From positions 1 to 40,524 of the forward strand of contig JAFRTJ010000068.1 of the NCBI GenBank assembly GCA_017427185.1: a stretch of 40,524 nucleotides of DNA, given 5' to 3'. A program made the position numbers and the translations under genes. The notes below the pieces were generated by a model. The model worked only from the letters and a program-made list of their open reading frames with translations, searched no databases and was not told the origin of the DNA. Of the stretch, positions 25,605 through 34,723 are shown in pieces. Source of the stretch: Bacteroidaceae bacterium (lineage in GTDB: Bacteria > Bacteroidota > Bacteroidia > Bacteroidales > Bacteroidaceae). Position 1 is the first letter of the stretch; each line of letters opens with the position of its first letter.

Positions 25605-28400
25605 ATGAGACGTATTGCCCGTTTTACACTGACATTTCTCCTCTTATTCAGCACGCTCATGATGAAGGTGCAGGCGGATTCTGTCCTTCCTCATGATGTG
25701 GAATCATCGGAGAAGGCAGGGGAGGGGACTTTACTCTCTGGAACCATTATCGGCACAAGAACCAGTGTGGATTATTCCACAGGAAGCGTTTCCGTTTCTG
25801 TCAACAAACGGGAGGAGGCTTTCGATGGTGATCTCAACACTTTTTTTGCTTCCTACGATCGCTCGAAAACGTGGGTAGGGTTGGATTTGGGCGTTCCTCA
25901 TGTGATTACTCGCGTTGGTTGGGCACCTCGCAACGAGTCAACTTATGGCCCGAAAAGGGTTCAGTTGGCTCTCTTCGAAGGTGCCAATCAGGCAGACTTC
26001 ATGGATGCCGTTCCCTTGCATCTCGTTGAGGAGCAGAGTGCGACGGGTCAGATGCATTATGCCAACGTGTTCGTTTCCCGTGGTTTCCGTTATGTTCGCT
26101 ACGTGGGGCCTAATGATGCACGATGCAATGTGGCGGAAGTGGAGTTCTATGGTTATGAGGGAGCGGGTGACGATTCCCGATTCTACCAGCTCACGAACTT
26201 GCCAACCCTCTCCATTCATACGGAAGGGAATGTCGATCCCTATGATAAGGTGAACGAGATTCCTTCCTCCGTGACTGTCATTTATGCGGATGGAAGGCTT
26301 ATCCAGGAAGAGAAAGCCAGCACACGATTACGAGGCAACGCATCCCTGTATTTTGATAAAAAGCCATATCGCATCAAGTTCGATGACAAGGTGCGAATGC
26401 TGAAGGGCTCGCCTCTGGCTTCTCCTGCCAAAGCTAAGAAATGGACGTTGATAAGCAATCATGGTGACAAGACCCTGATGCGCAACATAGTGGGGCAGGA
26501 GATGAGTCGTCGTCTGGGGATGGCTTACACTCCTTGGATAGAACCTGTCGACGTGATAGTGAATGGTGAGTATAAAGGATGCTATCAGCTTACTGACCAG
26601 ATAACGGTGAACCCTGATCGGGTGGATATTACAGAGATGACGGCTCAGGATTTGGAAGGAGAAGCTCTCGCGGGCGGCTATCTCATCGAGTGTGATGCCT
26701 ATGCAGGTTCCGAACCGCCCAATCGAAGGTTTTATAGTCGCCAAGGGATTCCTGTTACCATCAAGTCGCCTGATGCGAACACGATTACACCATCACAGCG
26801 CGAATACATCCAGGGGTATTTCAATCTGTTGGAGCAACGTGTCTATGCCGATGATTATCAAGATCCTGAGCGGGGATACGCCTCATTGCTCGACGTGGAG
26901 AGTTTCCTTCAGCATTTCCTGGTCAATGAATTCGCAGGCAATTCCGACACGTACTGGAGCACCTATATGTATAAGGATCGCGATGAAGTGGTGTTTCATG
27001 TGGGACCTTGTTGGGATTTCGATGATGCGATGGATAACGATAACCGTACCTATCCCGTCAGCGGAAAGCCGGATTTCATCTTCCGCCACATTGGAATCTA
27101 CGCTGGCACGTTGCCCCAGATTACCAATCGCATCCTTTCCGATCCCAAGGCATGGGACATGTTGTGTCGGATGTGGGCTGACAAACGGGAGAGTGGAGTG
27201 TTCTCTGAGAAAAGCATGTTGGCTTATGTGGATAGTGTTGCGCAGGTGCTGGATGCCTCTCAACGGCTCAATTTCATCCGTTGGGATGTTCTCAATTCAC
27301 TCGTGCATCTCAATTTCCAAGCTTTAGGTTCCTACGAGGCAGAGCTGAGGACGCTACGCAACTACCTGAAGCTGAGAATCCGTTGGCTGGACGTCCATTT
27401 GGGTTATGCGGAACAACCATCTGAGGACAACTCGTTCCTGATATCCTCGGCAGACGATTTCATCGCCTTTGCAACTGCTGTGAATGCTGGACAGTTTGGG
27501 TTGAACGCTGTCCTGACAGAGGATATTGACCTCTCTGGCTATGGGTTCATCTCTGTAGGGACACAGGGAGGGATGTATCTTGGAACTTTTGACGGGCAGG
27601 GTCATAGCATTACGCTCGATTTCAATTGCCATCAGATCAATGCGGCTCTTTTCCAATATTTGGGAGGAACCGTCGAGAACCTCATTACCCGCGGACGTAT
27701 CCAGACGAATGCCAAGTTTGCTGCTGGCGTGGTGGCTCGCTGCTATGGCGGCACGGTACGAAATTGCGTGAGCTACGTCGATTTGGTTTCTTCCGTAAGT
27801 GGTGATGGGACGCACGGAGGGATAGTTGCTGTTACGGATGGGGGAGGAACGATTGAGAACTGTCTTGTGGCGGGTTCCATGTATGGGACCAACACGTCGC
27901 ATTGTGGCGGTATTGTGGGATGGGCCTCCACCACGACACGTATCAGCAGTTGCATCCTCGCTTCTTCTCTTCGTCTGAATCCTGAAGGAGGGCACAGCAT
28001 CTGCAGGAATTACAGTCAGGTCATCAGCACGAACAACTTCTATCGAAACGCTCTTGGAGAGACAGGAAACGCCAGCCGTATCGCCACGTCTGCTTATCTG
28101 AAGGATGGCTCCATCTGCTATCGCATCAACGGAGGTAAGACGGATGGCACGCAGGCGTGGTACCAGAATCTGGACAACGGGTTGGAGGCTGATCCAACTC
28201 CTGTTCCCTTCAATACTCATGGGACTGTCTATGCTCTCTCCAGAACTTACACGAACCACAATCCAACAAGTGTCCTTGCGGTGGACAACGAAGAAAAATC
28301 GCCTTCCCAATGGTTTGACCTGCTGGGAAGGAAAGCTGAGAAGCCCAAGAAGAATGCCCCCGCTTCGTCCTTCAAAGGAAACGTAATCCTGTGGAAGTGA
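25605..28400 (+). CDS. CotH-kinase surface protein with discoidin-like and GLUG-like domains
   Basis: A 931-residue exported protein (signal peptide about 1-25). Residues of about 40-190 resemble an F5/8 C (discoidin) carbohydrate-binding domain: EAFDGDLNTFF, GLDLG and AEVEFYGYEG. Residues of about 200-600 are a CotH-type atypical kinase domain, with the YQLTDQI and GPCWDFDDAMDND motifs, the latter the metal-binding acidic cluster. Residues of about 610-830 are GLUG-like beta-helix repeats (GTFDGQGHSI, YGGTVRNCVS, GGIVGW). The tail, WFDLLGRKAEKPKKN...VILWK, resembles a type IX secretion sorting tail. It begins 38 bp after murQ with no promoter of its own that I can see. CotH in Bacillus phosphorylates coat proteins; the target here is unknown. 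Confidence 0.85.
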   Translation: MRRIARFTLTFLLLFSTLMMKVQADSVLPHDVESSEKAGEGTLLSGTIIGTRTSVDYSTGSVSVSVNKREEAFDGDLNTFFASYDRSKTWVGLDLGVPHVITRVGWAPRNESTYGPKRVQLALFEGANQADFMDAVPLHLVEEQSATGQMHYANVFVSRGFRYVRYVGPNDARCNVAEVEFYGYEGAGDDSRFYQLTNLPTLSIHTEGNVDPYDKVNEIPSSVTVIYADGRLIQEEKASTRLRGNASLYFDKKPYRIKFDDKVRMLKGSPLASPAKAKKWTLISNHGDKTLMRNIVGQEMSRRLGMAYTPWIEPVDVIVNGEYKGCYQLTDQITVNPDRVDITEMTAQDLEGEALAGGYLIECDAYAGSEPPNRRFYSRQGIPVTIKSPDANTITPSQREYIQGYFNLLEQRVYADDYQDPERGYASLLDVESFLQHFLVNEFAGNSDTYWSTYMYKDRDEVVFHVGPCWDFDDAMDNDNRTYPVSGKPDFIFRHIGIYAGTLPQITNRILSDPKAWDMLCRMWADKRESGVFSEKSMLAYVDSVAQVLDASQRLNFIRWDVLNSLVHLNFQALGSYEAELRTLRNYLKLRIRWLDVHLGYAEQPSEDNSFLISSADDFIAFATAVNAGQFGLNAVLTEDIDLSGYGFISVGTQGGMYLGTFDGQGHSITLDFNCHQINAALFQYLGGTVENLITRGRIQTNAKFAAGVVARCYGGTVRNCVSYVDLVSSVSGDGTHGGIVAVTDGGGTIENCLVAGSMYGTNTSHCGGIVGWASTTTRISSCILASSLRLNPEGGHSICRNYSQVISTNNFYRNALGETGNASRIATSAYLKDGSICYRINGGKTDGTQAWYQNLDNGLEADPTPVPFNTHGTVYALSRTYTNHNPTSVLAVDNEEKSPSQWFDLLGRKAEKPKKNAPASSFKGNVILWK

Positions 28401-28434
28401 GGACGATGGAACCTTTCTCTCCTTTCGCCTTCCG

Positions 28435-29181
28435 CTAGTTCTCCTTTGACTGGGCGGCCCACTCGATTCCGCGCTTCATGATCTCAAAGGCTTCAGGAAC
28501 CTCAAAATCATTTGCATCGTGGCAGAGCGACGAGTAGAATACACGGCCTTTTCCGTAATATTTCTTCCAGACAACAGGCATCACCACACCCTTTATCCAG
28601 GGAGCATCGCCGCCTCCATTGAAGGTGGTGGTGGCCAGAACCTTTACGCTGGGGTCCACGTGCATGTAGTATTGCTCAGACTTCATGTGGAAGGTCTTCA
28701 GTCCTTTCGTTACAGGGTCTTTCTTGTCCTTGATGTTCACGTCGTAGTCAACCTTGCCGCCAGGGTGAGCCACCCATTGTCCGCCCACCATGAACTGGTA
28801 TTCGGTATTGTTGCGGAAGGAGTCACCCAGTCCGCCGTGCCATCCAGCGATGCCAGCTCCGTTGCGGACAGCCTCCAGCAGACCTCTCTCCTGCTCGCCG
28901 CTGATGCTTCCCATCGTCCAAGTCTGGATGATGAGGTCTACCTTTCCCATCATCTCCTTGTCTGTGTAGACGTCCAGCTTGTCATAGGAGTACACGATGG
29001 CTCCCTGCTCTTGAAGCCAAGGTTTCAGCAAGTCGTGGCATTGCTTGGGCTCATGGCCATCCCAGCCGCCGTAGACGAACAGCACTTTCTTGCCCTTGAG
29101 GGCGCTTTCCTGAGCGACGGTTTGACAGGTGGTGCAAACGATAGCCGCCAATACGATGAACAATTTTCTCATGGGATTCAT
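28435..29181 (-). CDS. ThuA-domain protein, secreted
   Basis: A 248-residue exported protein of the ThuA-like (glutamine-amidotransferase-fold) family. The signal peptide ends near TVAQ; an ATG three codons in (MRKLFIV) is an equally good start. Family motifs include KVLFVYGGWDGHEP at the N terminus, AGIAGWHGGLGDSF with the family's conserved His-Gly-Gly, and GRVFYSSLCHDANDFE near the end. ThuA was named from trehalose utilisation; Bacteroidetes members are usually near carbohydrate enzymes, but the reaction is not established. It converges on the CotH gene with a 34-bp gap. Confidence 0.85.
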   Translation of the reverse strand: MNPMRKLFIVLAAIVCTTCQTVAQESALKGKKVLFVYGGWDGHEPKQCHDLLKPWLQEQGAIVYSYDKLDVYTDKEMMGKVDLIIQTWTMGSISGEQERGLLEAVRNGAGIAGWHGGLGDSFRNNTEYQFMVGGQWVAHPGGKVDYDVNIKDKKDPVTKGLKTFHMKSEQYYMHVDPSVKVLATTTFNGGGDAPWIKGVVMPVVWKKYYGKGRVFYSSLCHDANDFEVPEAFEIMKRGIEWAAQSKEN

Positions 29182-29220
29182 AATTGCTTTACATTATTCT
29201 ATAATAGACATTTCCTGCTA

Positions 29221-29252
29221 CAAATTTACAGTTCTTTCCTGACATAAGCAAA
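29221..29252 (-). promoter_or_regulatory. Promoter of the ThuA-like gene
   Basis: On the minus strand TTTG (29252-29249), a 20-bp spacer and TAAATTTG (29228-29221) fit the Bacteroidetes consensus with one extra spacer base. It is 39 bp upstream of the ATG. Confidence 0.6.
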
Positions 29253-29342
29253 TGATGGACGAAGAAAAGTTGAGTTTCATGCGTTCTTTTCCCCAACTTC
29301 ACGCGTGGAAAGATTGGGCCGTGTGTGAGGGGCAAAAAAGGA

Positions 29343-29440
29343 TGACGTGTTGAGGAAGAAAAGACAACGTGTTGAAACCGCAAAGTCAACGTGTTGAAAA
29401 TGCAAACTCAACGTGTTGTCTTTTCCGCCTCGACGTGTTG
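29343..29440. repeat. 22-bp-phased dyad array, locus 2 (five copies)
   Basis: Copies start at 29343, 29365, 29387, 29409 and 29431, all exactly 22 bp apart. The middle three are perfect CAACGTGTTG; the outer two are degenerate (TGACGTGTTG and CGACGTGTTG). AAAAGA precedes the first perfect copy and TCTTTT follows the last. One spacer, AAACCGCAAAGT, is identical to a spacer at locus 1, 17.6 kb away. The array lies in the 436-bp region between the divergent ThuA-like and GH92 genes, which otherwise holds only their promoters. Confidence 0.92.
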
Positions 29441-29564
29441 CTAACTCAGGAGGCCTTGTGAAAGATTTCTTTCAGATGGTTTTCAGGTCGCGTTCCCAAC
29501 TCTTTTTTTCTCCTGTCTGCTCATAAATATGGCTCACACGTTACCAATGAATCAGAAAAAGACG

Positions 29565-29572
29565 TATCTTTG
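29565..29572 (+). promoter_or_regulatory. -7 element of the mannose operon
   Basis: TATCTTTG, 45 bp before the chosen ATG at 29618. An in-frame TTG at 29570 overlaps it and cannot be the start. Confidence 0.7.
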
Positions 29573-29617
29573 CAAAGAAATAACGGAAATGAAAAACTTT
29601 TTCTGCGCATGAGAACC

Positions 29618-31816
29618 ATGAATATTACCTTGAAGAGAATTTTTCTGCTGGCAGCCTTTTGCCCGCTGATTACTACTGCCCAAACGGGTTTGGATTACGT
29701 GGACCCCACCATTGGAGGAGTGGGTATTCTGCTCCAGCCGTGCCGTCCCACCGTGCATCTTCCCAACCAGATGGTCCGCTGGACACCTTTGCGTGCCGAC
29801 ATGCTCGACGATCAGGTCGCGTCTTATCCCTTGGTCATGCTCTCGCATCGACTGGGTCAAGCCTTTGGCTTCCTGCCTCTGACGGGCAGTTTCGACCAGA
29901 GAATGTTCCACTGCCGTCAGGAATACGATCACGAGCGCAACACTCCCTACCAGTACGAGGCCGTGTTGGAGGGATGCCGCCTTGCCTTCACGCCCAGCAA
30001 GAAGAGCGGTATCCTGCGGGTGGATTTCCTCAGCGATGACCAGAACTTCATTCGTTTCAGCAACGTCAACGAAAAGGGAGCCTTCCGCCTGGCAGATGCC
30101 CGCACCGTGACTTGCGAGGCTGACTACAGCGGCATGAAAGTGTTCCTCTATGTCCATTTCAACCACGATCTGAGCGACCTGCGCTATGAATCAGACGAGA
30201 AGCGCGTGATGATCGCTTCTGTGGGACAGGGCAAAGGACAACTGATGATGCGCTATGGCATTTCCTTTATCAGCGTGGAGCAGGCGAAGGACAATTTGGA
30301 GCGCGAGATTCCACAGTTCGACTACGACAAAGTATGCGCAGCTGCCCGCCAGACGTGGGAGCCGATCATCAATCAGATTCAGGTCACAGGAGGCACAGAT
30401 ACGCATAAGCGCGTCTTCTATACGGCGCTCTACCGCTGCTTCGAACGCATGGTGGACATCAACGAGTACGGTCAGTACTACAGCGCTTTCGACCACAAGG
30501 TGCACAAGAGTAAGGAACCCTTCTTCACGGACAACTGGATCTGGGACCAGCACGTCTGCTTGGAACCCCTGCATACAATCCTCAACCCTGATCAGGAGGT
30601 GCAGAAGATCAACTCCTACCTCGACATGTATCGCCAGAGTGGAGCCATTCCTCAGTTTGCTGTCCTTAGTGGCGAGATGCCAGGCATGACGGGCAACTAT
30701 GCGGCTGCATGGATGGCTGACTCGTGGTTCAAAGGATTGAAGTTCGACCTGAAGACGGCCTACAAGGGTCTTCGACACAATGCCCTCGAGCGGACCCGCA
30801 TAGCCTGGAAAAGAGGCGAAAGGTCCGTCCTGGACGATTTCTACGATGAACACGGCTATTTCCCTGGCCTGAAAACAGGTGAGAAAGAGACGGTACCTGA
30901 GGTGCAGTTGCCTTGGGAACGGCGTCAGTCAGTCAGCATCACCACCACTTTCAGCTATTGCGACTGGTGTGTCGCCCAGTTGGCTCGCGAGCTCAATAAG
31001 AAGAAGGACACAGACCTATTCCTTCGCTATGCAGCCTTCTACCGCAACCTCTATCGTCCTGATAAGTATCTTTTCTGGCCCAAGGACGCGGAGGGCAACT
31101 GGATTGAAGGCATGGATCCGCGCTATATGGACCGTGCCTATTATACGGAGAACAACGCCTATACCTTCCAGTGGGACGTGAAGCATGACATACGGGGGCT
31201 TGTCGACCTGATGGGTGGGCAGCAGAAAGCTCAGGAGCAACTCGACCAACTCTTCCGTATCCCGCTTGGCAAGGCAAAGTACGAATTCTGGTGCGGTCTG
31301 CCTGACGCGACGGGTATGATAGGTCAATTCGCGATGGGCAACGAACCCAGCTTTCATATACCTTATTTATATGACTATCTGGGAGCTCCTTGGAAGGCTC
31401 AGAAACGCATCCACATGGTGATCGACAGTCAGTTCAACGATACGTGGTACGGCATCCCAGGCGATGAGGACGGTGGAGGAATGTCTTCGTTCCTTGTCTT
31501 CTCGATGATGGGTTTCTTCCCTGTCACGCCAGGCATCCCTGTCTATGCCATCGGAAGTCCTTTCTTCGAAAAGGCTGTCATTCAGCTGCCAATAGGCAAG
31601 ACTTTCACCATCGATGCCAGAAACTATAGCGAGGAAAACAAATATATCCAGCGGGCAACACTTAACGGCAAGGAACTCACGCGGGCGTGGTTTACCCACG
31701 AACAGCTGATGCAGGGCGGCACGTTGCTGCTCGAGATGGGTAGCGAGCCAAACCGTGCGTGGGGAGCAGGCGAGCAGGATGCGCCTCCATCAGATATCAA
31801 TTATGTGAACAAGTGA
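29618..31816 (+). CDS. GH92 exo-alpha-mannosidase, secreted, first gene of mannose operon
   Basis: A 732-residue GH92 enzyme. Signatures include an N-terminal YVDPTIGG block, GNEPSFHIPYLYDY with Glu576 as likely general acid, and GDEDGGGMSS (Asp616, Glu617, Asp618) with the catalytic acidic residues. The start at 29618 gives the signal peptide MNITLKRIFLLAAFCPLITTAQ; an ATG at 29609 is an alternative. It is quite divergent from the other GH92 protein in the window, notably in the region after the N-terminal block (GILLQPCRPTVHLPNQ), so the two probably prefer different linkages. It is followed by three cytosolic sugar-metabolism genes with gaps of 21 bp, a 4-bp overlap and 33 bp, which points to a single operon. 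Confidence 0.92.
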   Translation: MNITLKRIFLLAAFCPLITTAQTGLDYVDPTIGGVGILLQPCRPTVHLPNQMVRWTPLRADMLDDQVASYPLVMLSHRLGQAFGFLPLTGSFDQRMFHCRQEYDHERNTPYQYEAVLEGCRLAFTPSKKSGILRVDFLSDDQNFIRFSNVNEKGAFRLADARTVTCEADYSGMKVFLYVHFNHDLSDLRYESDEKRVMIASVGQGKGQLMMRYGISFISVEQAKDNLEREIPQFDYDKVCAAARQTWEPIINQIQVTGGTDTHKRVFYTALYRCFERMVDINEYGQYYSAFDHKVHKSKEPFFTDNWIWDQHVCLEPLHTILNPDQEVQKINSYLDMYRQSGAIPQFAVLSGEMPGMTGNYAAAWMADSWFKGLKFDLKTAYKGLRHNALERTRIAWKRGERSVLDDFYDEHGYFPGLKTGEKETVPEVQLPWERRQSVSITTTFSYCDWCVAQLARELNKKKDTDLFLRYAAFYRNLYRPDKYLFWPKDAEGNWIEGMDPRYMDRAYYTENNAYTFQWDVKHDIRGLVDLMGGQQKAQEQLDQLFRIPLGKAKYEFWCGLPDATGMIGQFAMGNEPSFHIPYLYDYLGAPWKAQKRIHMVIDSQFNDTWYGIPGDEDGGGMSSFLVFSMMGFFPVTPGIPVYAIGSPFFEKAVIQLPIGKTFTIDARNYSEENKYIQRATLNGKELTRAWFTHEQLMQGGTLLLEMGSEPNRAWGAGEQDAPPSDINYVNK

Positions 31817-31837
31817 AACTAAAATATACAGAAAAAC

Positions 31838-32515
31838 ATGAAAAGAAGCGAGATTAATCAGATTATGCGTGAAGCCGAGAAGTTCTTGGCAAGCAAGCAA
31901 TTCATCCTGCCCGAATGGGCAAACTGGAGCCTGCAGGACTGGAAAGACCACAAGGGACAGACCGATTACATCACAGAGCGAATGCTGGGATGGGACATCA
32001 CCGACTTTGGGTCGGGCGATTTCAACCAGGTTGGACTTTTCCTCTTCACTCTGCGCAATGGGAAGTATGGAGTGGACAAGAAGCCCTATGCGGAGAAAAT
32101 CATGATTGTGGGCGAGAATCAGGTCACACCCTGGCATTTCCACTGGTCGAAGATGGAGGACATCATCAATCGTGGTGGAGGCAATCTGGTGGTGGAGTTC
32201 TACAACGCTGATGCCAACGAGCAGAAGGCCGACACGCCTGTCCACGTACTTGTAGATGGATTGGAGCAGGTGTTGGAACCAGGCGGCAAGCTTGTCCTGC
32301 GCCCAGGTCAGAGTGTATGCATGACGCAGTACCTCTATCACAAGTTCTATGGGGAGCCTGGAAACGGCGTGGTTATGGTGGGCGAAGTAAGCCAATGCAA
32401 CGATGACACGACGGACAACCGCTTCTTCGACCCTGTGGGACGCTTCCCTGAAACCATCGAGGACGAAGAGCCATATCATCTCTTGTGCAACGATTACGAT
32501 AAGTTTCTGAAATGA
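31838..32515 (+). CDS. Cupin D-lyxose/D-mannose isomerase
   Basis: A 225-residue cytosolic cupin of the D-lyxose ketol-isomerase family. Metal ligands are visible: PWHFHWSKMED with His100, His102 and Glu107, and YLYHKFYG with His168. Characterised members convert D-lyxose to D-xylulose and D-mannose to D-fructose. Directly after a secreted mannosidase, mannose is the likelier physiological substrate (inference). It overlaps the following kinase by 4 bp (ATGA), indicating translational coupling. Confidence 0.88.
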   Translation: MKRSEINQIMREAEKFLASKQFILPEWANWSLQDWKDHKGQTDYITERMLGWDITDFGSGDFNQVGLFLFTLRNGKYGVDKKPYAEKIMIVGENQVTPWHFHWSKMEDIINRGGGNLVVEFYNADANEQKADTPVHVLVDGLEQVLEPGGKLVLRPGQSVCMTQYLYHKFYGEPGNGVVMVGEVSQCNDDTTDNRFFDPVGRFPETIEDEEPYHLLCNDYDKFLK

Positions 32516-33693
32516 AAACACGTAAGATTATCGTCTCTGGCGTGGGATGCTGCCTGGTAGACCGCATCTACAACGGCATCAGTTTCAGTTCGGAGACGTT
32601 CAGCAAGTATTTGAGCCGCCAGCATGGCGACGGAGGTCTAGAGCCTGGAAAGCTGGAGTTCGAGGAGGGCTTCGAGCGATTCTGCAACCGCCGTTTCCCT
32701 GAGGTCCTGCAGGATATCACGGGCGGCCGACCTGCCGACACGGTGAATATTGGTGGCCCCTGTATCGTGGCGCTCATCAATGCTGCCCAGCTGACACAGG
32801 ATATCTCTGAGGTACGCTTCTATGGTTGCTACGGCGACGATGAGGTGGGCAGTCAGTTGCTCGAACGCTTGCATCGCGTCCCTGTCCGTTTGGAGCATTA
32901 CCGCATGGAACCAGGTGCAGAGACGGCTTCCACGACTGTTTTCTCTGATCCGAACCACGATGAGGGTCACGGCGAGCGTATCTTCGTGAATACCATCGGA
33001 GCGTCTTGGAAGTATCAGCCTGACGAGTTGGACGACAGCTTCTACCAGTCGGATATCGTCGTTTTTGGTGCGACGGCTCTCATGCCGCCCGTTCACGAGG
33101 CACTCGACCGCCTGTTGCCTGAGGCCCAGCGACAGGGTGCGCTGACCGTTGTGAACACAGTCTTTGATTCTCTCAACGAGAAGAAGCATCCCAACGGACG
33201 TTGGCCTTTGGGAAACAGCGATGAAAGTTACCGCCACATCGACGTGTTGATTACGGATTGCGAGGAGGCTCTTCGCCTGAGCGGAACCCGTAGCATTGCT
33301 GAGGCCCTGAAGTTCTTCCGTGAGAAGGGAACAGGTGCCGCCGTTGTCACGAACGGGTCGAAGGATGTGTGGCTCTATGCCGACAGCCAGCGATTCGGCC
33401 GTTTGGAGGCTACGTTGCCCGTTTCAGCAAAGGTGACGGCTGAGCTGAAGGCAGGTAAGCGGGGCGATACGACGGGATGCGGCGACAATTTCGCTGGTGG
33501 CGTGATTGCTTCTCTGGTGGAGCAGTTGCATGCTGGAAAGACGGAGCTCGACCTGTTGGAGGCAGCCCGCTGGGGTGTGGTGTCTGGCGGTTTCACGTGT
33601 TTTTATGTGGGTGGAACCTACTACGAGCAGGCTCCTGATGAGAAGCGTCGGCTGCTGATGCCGTATTACGAGGCCTATCTCAACCAGATTTGA
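32512..33693 (+). CDS. PfkB-family sugar kinase
   Basis: A 393-residue ribokinase/PfkB-fold kinase, longer than the usual 300-330 residues because of an N-terminal insertion (about residues 20-75). The C-terminal signature GDTTGCGDNFAGG places the catalytic base at Asp325 with the anion hole around it. NIGGPCIVALINAAQL is the substrate-side glycine motif. Context suggests it phosphorylates the ketose made by the isomerase encoded just upstream, either fructose or xylulose. Whether it acts at C1 or at the distal carbon is not readable from sequence; a C1 product would suit the aldolase that follows. Confidence 0.88.
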   Translation: MKTRKIIVSGVGCCLVDRIYNGISFSSETFSKYLSRQHGDGGLEPGKLEFEEGFERFCNRRFPEVLQDITGGRPADTVNIGGPCIVALINAAQLTQDISEVRFYGCYGDDEVGSQLLERLHRVPVRLEHYRMEPGAETASTTVFSDPNHDEGHGERIFVNTIGASWKYQPDELDDSFYQSDIVVFGATALMPPVHEALDRLLPEAQRQGALTVVNTVFDSLNEKKHPNGRWPLGNSDESYRHIDVLITDCEEALRLSGTRSIAEALKFFREKGTGAAVVTNGSKDVWLYADSQRFGRLEATLPVSAKVTAELKAGKRGDTTGCGDNFAGGVIASLVEQLHAGKTELDLLEAARWGVVSGGFTCFYVGGTYYEQAPDEKRRLLMPYYEAYLNQI

Positions 33694-33726
33694 ATCTTTA
33701 GGAAACGATAGAAGAGAAAAAAGAAA

Positions 33727-34563
33727 ATGATAGTACCATTCAAGGAAATACTGAGAGACGCCTTCCTCCATAAGTATGGAGTGGGGGCGTTCAATTGCTT
33801 GAGCCTGGAGAACGTACTGGGAGCCATCGAGGCTGCTGAACGTCTCCGTTCCCCCATCATCCTGCAGTTGGCAGAGGTGCAATTCCCTTATTCGCCGCTG
33901 GAGTTGATGATTCCCATGTTCATAGAGAAGGCGCGTCAGGCCTCCGTACCCGTCTGTGTCCATCTGGATCACGGCTTGTCGTTCGAGACCTGTGCGCGAG
34001 CCATCCGTCTGGGATGCAATTCCGTCATGATAGACAGCTCATCCCTGCCTTTCGACCAGAATGTAGCTCTCACCAGCGAGGTGGTTCGTATGGCACGCGC
34101 CTTTGGGGTGGACGTGGAGGCTGAATTGGGCAAAGTGGGCGATGCTGGCAAGGATGAGGCGGAGACAGATGTGTTCACCGATGTGGAGGAATCCGCCCGT
34201 TTCATCGAGCTGACACGTATCGATGCCCTTGCTGTAGCGATAGGGAACAAGCACGGGAAGTATACGGCTACGCCCCGATTGAATATCCAGCGCCTCGAGG
34301 AAATCCGCGACCGCAACCAGTTGCCCCTCGTTCTGCACGGCGGTTCAGGTACCAGCGATGAGGATTTCAAGTCCTGTGTCCACAATGGAATCTCGAAGGT
34401 CAACGTGGCTACAGCCATCCAGCTGGGAGTCACTGAGCGGGTGCGGCAATATGTCCAGCAGCCTGATGCCAATTATATCGACATGAAGGATGTCATCCTG
34501 CGTGCTTCGCAGGAGGTGGTGGAGCGACACATCCTCCTTTTCGAAAGCAACAACCGATGCTAG
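33727..34563 (+). CDS. Class II ketose-(bis)phosphate aldolase
   Basis: A 278-residue zinc-dependent TIM-barrel aldolase of the fructose/tagatose-bisphosphate (FbaA/GatY/KbaY) family. Zinc ligands and neighbours are visible: HLDHG with His79, Asp81 and His82, GNKHGKY with His176, and VLHGGSGT with His204. GISKVNVATAIQ is the phosphate-binding NVDTD-like loop, here NVATA, lacking both acidic residues found in GatY/FbaA. That difference could mean a non-standard ketose phosphate. It is the last gene of the mannose operon, 33 bp after the kinase. Confidence 0.88.
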   Translation: MIVPFKEILRDAFLHKYGVGAFNCLSLENVLGAIEAAERLRSPIILQLAEVQFPYSPLELMIPMFIEKARQASVPVCVHLDHGLSFETCARAIRLGCNSVMIDSSSLPFDQNVALTSEVVRMARAFGVDVEAELGKVGDAGKDEAETDVFTDVEESARFIELTRIDALAVAIGNKHGKYTATPRLNIQRLEEIRDRNQLPLVLHGGSGTSDEDFKSCVHNGISKVNVATAIQLGVTERVRQYVQQPDANYIDMKDVILRASQEVVERHILLFESNNRC

Positions 34564-34723
34564 AGACTATATACCTTATTTATAATAACGCGCGCGAGAC
34601 CCGTGGCACAAAGGAGTGGCGGCATTTTCGAGAGTTTCTCTCGTTCCGACGAAAAATGTCTTATTTAGACTTCTTGCACCCTAAAAATCGACAAACCACA
34701 TGGTTTTTTGCGGTTTTTCAGCC
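34564..34723. other. Intergenic tail of the mannose operon, small hairpin
   Basis: I see no gene in this stretch. CGAGAG-TTT-CTCTCG at 34629-34643 is a perfect 6-bp hairpin flanked by partly complementary CATTTTCG and CGAAAAATG, but no T run follows, so it is at best a weak operon terminator or processing signal. Confidence 0.4.

Noticed and set aside
29343..29440. CRISPR-like array
   Set aside because: The repeats are 10 bp and spacers 12 bp, far below CRISPR dimensions; spacers are partly shared between loci, and there are no cas genes.
29570..29617. TTG start for the second GH92 protein
   Set aside because: The TTG overlaps the -7 box, so it would be upstream of the mRNA start.
33241..33260. 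CGACGTGTTG inside the PfkB kinase gene
   Set aside because: A single copy, in coding sequence, with no neighbour at 22 bp. Treated as chance.
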